A stretch of 21,949 nt of DNA from an uncultured Propionibacteriaceae bacterium (GTDB taxonomy: Bacteria; Actinomycetota; Actinomycetes; Propionibacteriales; Propionibacteriaceae), in contig CAKZHP010000030.1 in assembly GCA_936924635.1 (NCBI GenBank), positions 1 to 21,949 of the forward strand, given 5' to 3'. The translations under genes and the position numbers were made by a program. This document shows positions 16,501-21,949 of this stretch, in pieces (position 1 is the first letter of the stretch; each line of letters opens with the position of its first letter). A model generated the notes under the pieces. The model was given only the letters and a program-made list of their open reading frames with translations. It made no database searches and had not been told where the DNA came from.

Positions 16501-16686
16501 CATGCCGTTGGCGGTCGGCGGGCCCTCGTAGAACGTCCAGCGCGGGCCGCCCTCGGTCTGTGCGACGGACTTCTCGAATGTGCCCTGCTCCTGCCAGAGG
16601 CGCAGGATCTCGTGCTCCATCGCGGGCAGGTCGACCTGCGGCGGCACGGGCGTGTACGCGCGGCGGCTCTCGGCGTGGCTGGTCAT
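13537..16686 (-). CDS. ileS: Isoleucyl-tRNA synthetase, eukaryote-like type 2 (IleRS2) with swapped GxHH signature
   Basis: Charges tRNA-Ile and edits valine. 1049 aa from the ATG at 16686, which follows AAGAAGGA with good spacing; the frame is open to 16755 inside the leader. The Rossmann catalytic core starts with WTFYEGPPTANGMPG and the class I signature at residues 64-67 is Gly-Thr-His-His (codons at 16497-16486), that is G-x-H-H instead of the canonical H-x-G-H. The second signature is KMSKH (607-611, DGRKMSKHLGN). The CP1 editing domain, Cys pairs (YCPRCGTTLS, CWRCHTALL, CPTCGETA), the GWFYSLMAVGT core and the C-terminal anticodon-binding domain are all present, so the enzyme should be active. 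Expression is probably controlled by the T-box upstream. No second ileS is in the window. Confidence 0.98.
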   Translation of the reverse strand: MTSHAESRRAYTPVPPQVDLPAMEHEILRLWQEQGTFEKSVAQTEGGPRWTFYEGPPTANGMPGTHHIEARVFKDVFPRFRTMQGYHVERKAGWDCHGLPVELAVEKELGINGKPDIERYGVAEFNARCRESVGRHVDAFSALTDRMGYWVDLDTAYWTMAPEYVESVWWALKQIHSQGLLVEDYRVAPYCPRCGTTLSDHELAQGYETVKDPSVFVRFPLTSGPLAGQADLLVWTTTPWTLVSNTAVAVHPEVTYVVATRGDERVVVAEPLAAAVLGEEWVVGESYTGAQMERWTYQRPFELLEFPETEGGTHYVVNATYVTTSDGTGLVHQAPAFGEDDMATCRAYGLPMVNPILPDGTFTDELDLVGGMFFKTADQVLIDDLTQRGLMFRVKEYEHPYPHCWRCHTALLYYAQPSWYIRTTQIKDALHRENQETNWFPEHIKDGRYGDWLDNNVDWALSRKRYWGTPLPVWRCQAGHQICVGSRAELTELSGTDQSGLDPHRPYVDDVTFACPTCGETATRVPEVIDAWFDSGSMPFAQWGYPYAEGSREQFQRAYPADFICEAIDQTRGWFYSLMAVGTLVFDRSSYKNVLCLGHILAEDGRKMSKHLGNILEPIPLMDEHGADAVRWFMAAGGSPWAARRVGHKTIQEIVRKVLLTYWNTVAFQALYARTNGWTPGGDAPAPADRHVLDRWLLSATHKLVRDVTTDLEGFDTLAAGTRLSAFTDILSNWYVRRSRRRFWDGDASALQTLHDVLHVLTRLMAPLVPFVTERVWQDLVVATDPEAPASVHLAAWPTVDESLIDTSLSQSMDVAHRLVELGRAARSEAKVRTRQPLSRALVASSTLARLDDEIVGEITAELNVGSLESFSSAGDLVDYSAKGNFRALGKRFGKQTPLVAQAIAAADAASLAAELREHGTATVGFEGGTEVTAEEVLISERPREGWSVVNEQGETVALDLELTPELVRAGWLREVVRVVQEARKTAGFDVSDRITLTWAGTGEAADALRGDPAAVADEVLATSVTEAEPGEGWTTDADLGISFRVQKA

Positions 16687-16870
16687 GGCGGTCCTTCTTC
16701 GTCCGTACGGGCGAAGGGACGAGGCTGCGCCTGTCGGAGCGCCCCGCGGTACCACCCTCCTTGGGGCCCGAAGACCCCCACTCTCGCGTCGCCTGCTGCC
16801 GGTTCTAGTGAGCCAGACGGCCGTTCTTCCGGCGGCTCCGGGGTGATGGCCCCATCGTCGCTGTGCAGAC
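16687..16870 (-). ncRNA. T-box leader of ileS (translational, ultrashort Stem I class)
   Basis: Read on the minus strand: GGGG (16853-16850) and CCCC (16843-16840) close a short Stem I whose loop CCATCA holds the isoleucine specifier ATC (16847-16845). Stem II lies at 16838-16810 (GGAGCC.../...GGCTC with an inner GCCG/CGGC). Stem III at 16778-16763 is a 6-bp stem capped by a TTCG tetraloop. The T-box consensus AGGGTGGTACCGCG is perfect at 16758-16745; its TGGT bulge matches the ACCA end of tRNA-Ile, and GGAG/CTCC flank it as the antisequestrator. A hairpin at 16720-16691 pairs GTCC-CTTCG with CGAAG-AA-GGAC and would hide the ribosome binding site. Uncharged tRNA-Ile should therefore raise IleRS translation. 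Exact helix limits are inferred by eye. Confidence 0.9.
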
Positions 16871-16878
16871 GAGCGCCG

Positions 16879-16884
16879 ATTCTA
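16879..16884 (-). promoter_or_regulatory. Candidate -10 box of the ileS transcript
   Basis: TAGAAT on the minus strand, about 25 nt before the specifier hairpin. It differs from TATAAT at one position and is placed so that transcription would begin just before Stem I. No clear -35 hexamer. Confidence 0.5.
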
Positions 16885-17070
16885 GCCCGGTGCTGCGCGT
16901 GTGCGCCTCTCCGTTTCGCCGACGGAACGCCGCGGCACGCGGGCGGTGTCAGCCCCGCCCAGGCGCGGGTGGACGCGTAGCTCGGGCGTGACGAAGGCGT
17001 CGATCACGGCCCGGCGGACCTCCTCGACGACCTCGGGGTCCAGACCGGCGGCGGCCGGGTCTCCGCGACG
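16882..17070 (-). other. Coding-like in-frame extension after the M16-like gene's stop codon
   Basis: Directly after the TGA at 17073-17071 the same frame stays open for 62 codons to a TAG at 16884-16882. Codons have the strong G/C third-position bias of real genes here, and part of the product reads AAGLDPEVVEEVRRAVIDAF then VTPELRVHPRLG, which looks like a normal helical protein tail. No good separate start with Shine-Dalgarno is seen inside. It may be the lost C-terminus of the M16-like protein (nonsense mutation) or chance. The end touches the ileS -10 box. Confidence 0.4.
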
Positions 17071-18693
17071 TCACAACGCCCGGTCGAGCACCCGCTTCGG
17101 CTCGTCGTGGCCTCGGACGCGTACGCGCTCGACCACGGTCTCCGGCGTCACCCGCACCGCGGGCTTGGGGATCACGCGGGAGATCACCGAGCGCCAGGCC
17201 GGGTCCTTGGTGATCACGGTCGGCTGGGGCACCTCGGCCCGGGCCGGCAGGTCGAAACGCAGGTCGGCCGGCACCATCGAGTCGATGGCGGCGAGCAGGG
17301 CAGCGCCCTCGCCGTACAAGGTCGGCTCGACCGCGTGGGTGAACCCGTCGGCGGTGACCAGCGCGCGGCCGCCGTCGGGGTACGTGAGCAGCTGCACGAT
17401 CTGGGTGGCGGGGATGTCCAGGCCCTCGTCGGCGGAGGGCCGCAGGTGGATCATGCCCGGCATCACGTACGCCGCTGCGGCCGGCCGCCTCGCGCACAGC
17501 GACGGGTGGGATGACTGGCCGCTCTGGCGCGCTCGCCCGTACACGGGCTCGTCGACCGGGAAGCCGAACGGGTTCTCCAGAGGCGAACCCTCCGGCATGC
17601 CGATCAGGTGGCAGGCGCGTACGGTCGCCGCCACCTCGGCCACGTCGACGGCCGACACCGTCTTCAGCTCCTCCAGCAGGTCGGCCGGGGCCAGCGCGCG
17701 CAGCCCCAGCAGGTCGTCCAGCGCGGCCCGCTGCAGGATCGCGAAGTGCTGGTTCGGGTCGGTCACCCTCCGGTGGGTGGCGATGACGAGGTCGATCAGC
17801 TCCTGCGGGCGCGCGCCGCTCTCCACCACGTCGCGGAGGGCGGCCTCCAGCGACCCCAGCAGGAACGGAGCGGGCGCCTCGACCGCGGATGCGGCGACCA
17901 GCACCGCCCCGGCCGCCAGGTCGATGCGGGAGGTCTGGGAGCGGACGCCGCCGTACCCCGGGCGCCGCATCTGCACGCGGTGCGCCAGTCGTGCCGTCAG
18001 CACGTGCCCCAGCGCCAGCCCGACCGCGCGTCCGGGCACCCGGCTCAGCAGCCCCACCTCGGTGCCGGTCACCTCGGTCACGGCGGGGCGGGGGCGTAGG
18101 GTCTCGGTCGGCTCCGGCGGCGACCAGCGCTCGTCGGTGGGCAGGGCCAGCGTCACGCCGTCAGGCGCCGCACCGTCGAAGCAGATCGCCACGTTGCCGG
18201 TCGTGAAGGCCAGCTGGGTGAACCACCGCATGGCGCTCGGGTCGAGACGCTCCAGCCCGAGCTCGGCAAACCCCGCCATGCCGTACCCCTGCGCCCCCAG
18301 CTCGCGGCGCAGCAGCTGCCCGTACAAGGACGGCTGCACCGCCTCCGCCTGCCGCACCATGACCACCCGCTCCAGCAGGTCGAGGTCGGGGCGGACCAGC
18401 CGGGTCACGAGCCAGGCGATGCCGGTGGGCAGCAGGTGGTGGTCGGCAGAGATCGTGTACGTGGTGTGGAGGCCCTTGACCTCGCCGCGAACGTGCACGC
18501 CGGCAGGTGTGTCGGCGGCGAGCGCCAGGTCGCGGCAGGCGGCGAGCCAGCCCCGGGTCTCCGGGGTCTCGTCGGCCACCCCAGCGCGGAACACCAGCGA
18601 TGCTCGCGTGGCCGGCTTCGGGGACCCTGTCGTCCAGGCCGGGGCGTCACTGATGGTGCTGCGCTTCCACATGGTCCCGGTGCCCGTCCACAT
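17071..18693 (-). CDS. M16 (insulinase/pitrilysin)-fold protein lacking the zinc-binding motif
   Basis: 540 aa from the ATG at 18693, preceded by a good G-rich Shine-Dalgarno (GGGAGGGGG); the frame continues to 18873 without support. Residues 30-60 (RASLVFRAGVADETPETRGW then LAACRDLAL) align with the start of M16 peptidases, where RGITHLVEHL contains the catalytic HxxEH; here that site reads AACRD, so both His and Glu are missing. The stretch QGYGMAGFAELGLERL and WFTQLAFTTGNVAICFDG also fits the M16 fold, as does the central half around 240-400. A C-terminal part (about 430-500, IVQLLTYPDGGRALVTADGF) is not recognised. Like the non-catalytic subunits of mitochondrial or bacterial M16 heterodimers it may bind peptides or be structural, but no active partner is in the window. 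No signal peptide is seen. Confidence 0.75.
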   Translation of the reverse strand: MWTGTGTMWKRSTISDAPAWTTGSPKPATRASLVFRAGVADETPETRGWLAACRDLALAADTPAGVHVRGEVKGLHTTYTISADHHLLPTGIAWLVTRLVRPDLDLLERVVMVRQAEAVQPSLYGQLLRRELGAQGYGMAGFAELGLERLDPSAMRWFTQLAFTTGNVAICFDGAAPDGVTLALPTDERWSPPEPTETLRPRPAVTEVTGTEVGLLSRVPGRAVGLALGHVLTARLAHRVQMRRPGYGGVRSQTSRIDLAAGAVLVAASAVEAPAPFLLGSLEAALRDVVESGARPQELIDLVIATHRRVTDPNQHFAILQRAALDDLLGLRALAPADLLEELKTVSAVDVAEVAATVRACHLIGMPEGSPLENPFGFPVDEPVYGRARQSGQSSHPSLCARRPAAAAYVMPGMIHLRPSADEGLDIPATQIVQLLTYPDGGRALVTADGFTHAVEPTLYGEGAALLAAIDSMVPADLRFDLPARAEVPQPTVITKDPAWRSVISRVIPKPAVRVTPETVVERVRVRGHDEPKRVLDRAL

Positions 18694-18821
18694 GCGTCGA
18701 CCCCCTCCCGGGGTCCAGGTTCCGGTGCTCCCCCGCCATTGAGTGTGGGTCTGGTCGGTGCGTACGGCAACGACGCTGAGGCCAGTCTCATCTGCGCCCC
18801 TCACCACCCCCGGAGACGCCA

Positions 18822-18871
18822 GACGCCGGTGGCTCCGCGCAGCGGGCGTGCTGCGCGGGGCCACCGGCGTC
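18822..18871 (-). terminator. 22-bp hairpin downstream of the SHOCT gene
   Basis: Arms 18822-18843 and 18850-18871 pair over 22 bp with one G-T pair and a 6-nt loop (GGGCGT). A further 7-bp outer pair (GACGCCA at 18815-18821 with TGGCGTC at 18880-18886) reaches the SHOCT stop codon. No T tract follows on either strand. It is the strongest hairpin in the window and sits between two minus-strand genes, so termination of the SHOCT transcript is the simplest reading. Confidence 0.6.
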
Positions 18872-18884
18872 ATGAGGCCTGGCG

Positions 18885-19214
18885 TCAGATCGAGGGGCTT
18901 GGGTCGTGGCCCTTCAGCGCCGAGAGCCGGGCGTGGTAGTCGTCGATCTCGATGTCACCCTTGGCGAGGCGCTCGTTGAGGATCACCAAGGCGCTCTGCG
19001 CGGGGTCGGCCGGCGCCGCAGGGCCCGTCGGCGCGAACCAGCCGAAACCGGGCTTCGCACCACGAGGCCCCGGCCCGCCCAGCGCACCCTTGGCGCGCAG
19101 CTTCTTGATGACGAAGAACGCGACCGCCACCACCAGTGCGAGCATCAGCAGCTGCCAGAGCCCGTGCGCCAGCAGGAACGCGCCGTGCCCGCCGCCGCCA
19201 GGATGTCCACGCAT
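18885..19214 (-). CDS. Small membrane protein with C-terminal SHOCT domain
   Basis: 109 aa from the ATG at 19214, with GGAG 8 nt upstream (AGGGGGAGAAGACAACATG). A Gly/His-rich N-terminus is followed by one transmembrane helix (about 14-36, LWQLLMLALVVAVAFFVIKK), a Gly/Pro-rich linker and a SHOCT domain at 73-101 (QSALVILNERLAKGDIEIDDY then HARLSAL). SHOCT is a short helical hairpin found at protein ends, thought to mediate oligomerisation or nucleic-acid contact. Similar proteins are often induced by envelope or redox stress. A PhoP-like direct repeat lies about 75 bp upstream. The frame extends 8 codons further to 19238, with weaker support. Confidence 0.86.
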   Translation of the reverse strand: MRGHPGGGGHGAFLLAHGLWQLLMLALVVAVAFFVIKKLRAKGALGGPGPRGAKPGFGWFAPTGPAAPADPAQSALVILNERLAKGDIEIDDYHARLSALKGHDPSPSI

Positions 19215-19288
19215 GTTGTCTTCTCCCCCTCCCGCCACCCCCGCGGGCGGCTGCTAGGTCCAAGTGTGGGGAGGCTGCGTAGGAAGAC

Positions 19289-19306
19289 GCTGTGAAGTCC
19301 CTGTGA
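19289..19306 (-). promoter_or_regulatory. Direct repeat resembling a PhoP/OmpR-family operator
   Basis: On the minus strand the two 7-mers TCACAGG and TCACAGC are separated by 4 nt (GACT), so the repeats are 11 bp apart, one helical turn. This is the layout of the M. tuberculosis PhoP box (TCACAGC-N4-TCACAGC, from memory) with one mismatch. It lies 75-92 bp upstream of the SHOCT gene start, suitable for activation by a two-component regulator. The regulator is not in the window. Confidence 0.45.
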
Positions 19307-19404
19307 GATGAGAGACCCCTCACCGGTGCGGTGAGCTCCGGACAGGCGGATGCGATCTCGAGGGCGGGTCAGACCAGGTGTGGCGCGTTCACGTCGCCGA
19401 CTCG

Positions 19405-20004
19405 TCAGACCGAGACCGAACGCCGCCCCTCGAACGCGCGGCCGAGCGTGATCTCGTCGGCGTACTCCAGGTCGCCGCCCACCGGCAGGCCCGACGCGAG
19501 CCGCGACACCGAGACGCCCATCGGCAGCAGCAGGCGTGACAGGTACGTCGCCGTCGCCTCGCCCTCCAGGTTCGGGTCGGTGGCGAGGATCACCTCGGTG
19601 ACCGTGCCGTCGGCGAGCCGCATGCAGAGCTCCTTGATGCGCAGGTCGGCCGGGCCGCGGTTGTCGATGGGGCTGATCGACCCGCCGAGCACGTGATAGG
19701 TGCCGCGGAACTCCCGGGTGCGCTCGATGGCGACCACGTCCTTGGACTCCTCGACCACGCAGATCGACGTCTTCTCGCGGCGCGGGTCACGGCAGACCCG
19801 GCACAGCTCGTCGGAGGAGATGTTGAAGCACACCGAGCAGAAGCGCACCTGCTGCTTCACCCGCGTCAGCGTCTCGGCGAGGCGCTCCACGTCGGGAGCA
19901 GGCGCGTCGAGCAGGTGGAATGCGATCCGCTGCGCTCCCTTCGGCCCGATCCCTGGCAGGGTCGCCAGCTCGTCGATCAGGTCCTGCACCGGCCCTTCGT
20001 ACAA
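19405..20004 (-). CDS. recR: Recombination protein RecR
   Basis: DNA-binding ring protein of the RecFOR pathway, helping load RecA at gaps. 199 aa, full length. It has the N-terminal helix-hairpin-helix LPGIGPKGAQRIAFHLL (16-32), a four-cysteine zinc finger (Cys56, 59, 68, 71), and a Toprim domain with VVEES (83-87) and ATDPNLEGEATA (141-152). The start is a rare TTG at 20004, chosen because the family begins MYEGxVQDLIDEL and because GAGGAG lies 8 nt upstream. The usual upstream partners ybaB and dnaX are absent; a palindromic intergenic stretch and a catalase gene precede it. The lysC gene that is often nearby lies about 7.5 kb away on the same strand. Confidence 0.97.
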   Translation of the reverse strand: MYEGPVQDLIDELATLPGIGPKGAQRIAFHLLDAPAPDVERLAETLTRVKQQVRFCSVCFNISSDELCRVCRDPRREKTSICVVEESKDVVAIERTREFRGTYHVLGGSISPIDNRGPADLRIKELCMRLADGTVTEVILATDPNLEGEATATYLSRLLLPMGVSVSRLASGLPVGGDLEYADEITLGRAFEGRRSVSV

Positions 20005-20029
20005 CGGTCTCGCTCCTCACCACGACGAC

Positions 20030-20050
20030 CCCGCGATCCTACGTCGCGGG
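20030..20050 (-). other. Short hairpin in the recR leader
   Basis: CCCGCGA (20030-20036) and TCGCGGG (20044-20050) form a perfect 7-bp stem with a 7-nt loop, 26 nt before the recR start. A second 6-bp hairpin GCGGGC/GCCCGC lies at 20102-20118. Function unknown; either may be a terminator for upstream transcription or leader structure. Confidence 0.35.
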
Positions 20051-20123
20051 TGCCACCCGACCCGTACGCCGCGCTGTCGTCCTGCGTCGCGTTCGTCACG
20101 CGCGGGCAGGCGGCCCGCACCCG

Positions 20124-20201
20124 ACCTGCATCTTCTGGTCGCTGACGACACGATGCGCCATGTCTGGCACATGCTGCCTGTAGGGACCAGAAGATGCAGG
20201 T
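20124..20201. repeat. 78-bp imperfect palindrome between recR and the catalase gene
   Basis: The outer arms are perfect 17-mers, ACCTGCATCTTCTGGTC (20124-20140) and its reverse complement (20185-20201). Inside, pairing continues in patches to the centre at about 20162/20163 (12 of the inner 22 positions match), including ATG-GCCA. The 296-bp gap 20005-20300 has no gene. The shape suits a small palindromic repeat or MITE-like element, or a strong RNA hairpin. No copy is seen elsewhere in the window. Confidence 0.7.
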
Positions 20202-20256
20202 GACCCACCCGGCCGTGGCCCCCCGGCGGGCGTGATGCAGCGCAACCCCGGACACG

Positions 20257-20290
20257 CGTACGCCCCGCAGGGGTGGCTGCGGGGCGTACG
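20257..20290 (-). terminator. Hairpin terminator of the catalase gene
   Basis: Perfect 14-bp stem CGTACGCCCCGCAG/CTGCGGGGCGTACG with a 6-nt loop, starting 10 nt after the catalase stop. No T tract, as is common in GC-rich actinomycetes. Confidence 0.65.
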
Positions 20291-20300
20291 TGGCAGGCGA

Positions 20301-21949
<1,649 letters not shown>

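Noticed and set aside
14236..16980. Very long open frame on the plus strand opposite ileS (over 900 codons)
   Set aside because: It is an antisense shadow produced by the high GC and strong third-position bias of ileS; the translation is Arg/Gly/Val-rich with no recognisable domain.
17071..17073. Selenocysteine recoding of the TGA ending the M16-like gene
   Set aside because: No bacterial SECIS-like hairpin was evident immediately after the TGA, and the protein family has no known selenocysteine site.
16949..17497. Minus-strand frame of about 180 codons at the end of the M16-like gene
   Set aside because: Composition is Arg/Pro/Gly-rich and out of frame with the M16-like protein; the coding-like signal after 17071 is in the M16 frame instead.

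Overview
The window is a gene-dense, very GC-rich piece of an actinomycete chromosome. This is supported by the strong G/C third-position bias, a WhiB-family regulator, many GTG starts, an ileS T-box with a very short Stem I, and -10-like TANNNT boxes 6-7 nt before several start codons (leaderless mRNAs). From memory, the gene order from nth to the phosphoesterase resembles the M. tuberculosis Rv3673c-Rv3683 block and the Streptomyces wblA neighbourhood. I cannot place it to genus.

Layout. On the minus strand from 4163 down to 1 lie methionine aminopeptidase (map), a NERD nuclease-superfamily 1 helicase fusion, a 52-aa DUF4177-like protein overlapping a RidA-family protein, endonuclease III (nth), and the start of a lipoprotein cut by the window edge. 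Divergent from map are two overlapping ArsA/Get3-like ATPases, whose end overlaps a convergent whiB4/wblA-type gene. A class A penicillin-binding protein with a PASTA domain follows, translationally coupled to a membrane-anchored metallophosphoesterase, and then tRNA-Pro(CGG). Between the tRNA and lysC I read a broken plsC-type acyltransferase. lysC (minus, with an internal start for the beta subunit) is divergent from two small membrane proteins. Next come a small GNAT-like protein and a large eukaryote-type isoleucyl-tRNA synthetase behind a T-box, both on the minus strand. Then there is an M16-fold protein without the zinc motif, a SHOCT-domain membrane protein with a PhoP-like direct repeat upstream, recR with a TTG start, a palindromic intergenic element, and a large-subunit catalase truncated by the window end.

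How the genes fit together. Most are housekeeping: DNA repair (nth, recR), translation (map, ileS, tRNA-Pro), amino acid synthesis (lysC), cell-wall synthesis (ponA) and redox/envelope stress (whiB4, catalase, ArsA pair). I see no CRISPR array, integrase or intact insertion sequence. The most notable points are the swapped GxHH signature in IleRS (a known correlate of extreme mupirocin resistance), the T-box with its sequestrator, the recurring leaderless promoter geometry, the degenerate M16 protein with coding-like sequence after its stop, the plsC remnant and the 78-bp palindrome. I found no convincing wholly new multi-gene system.
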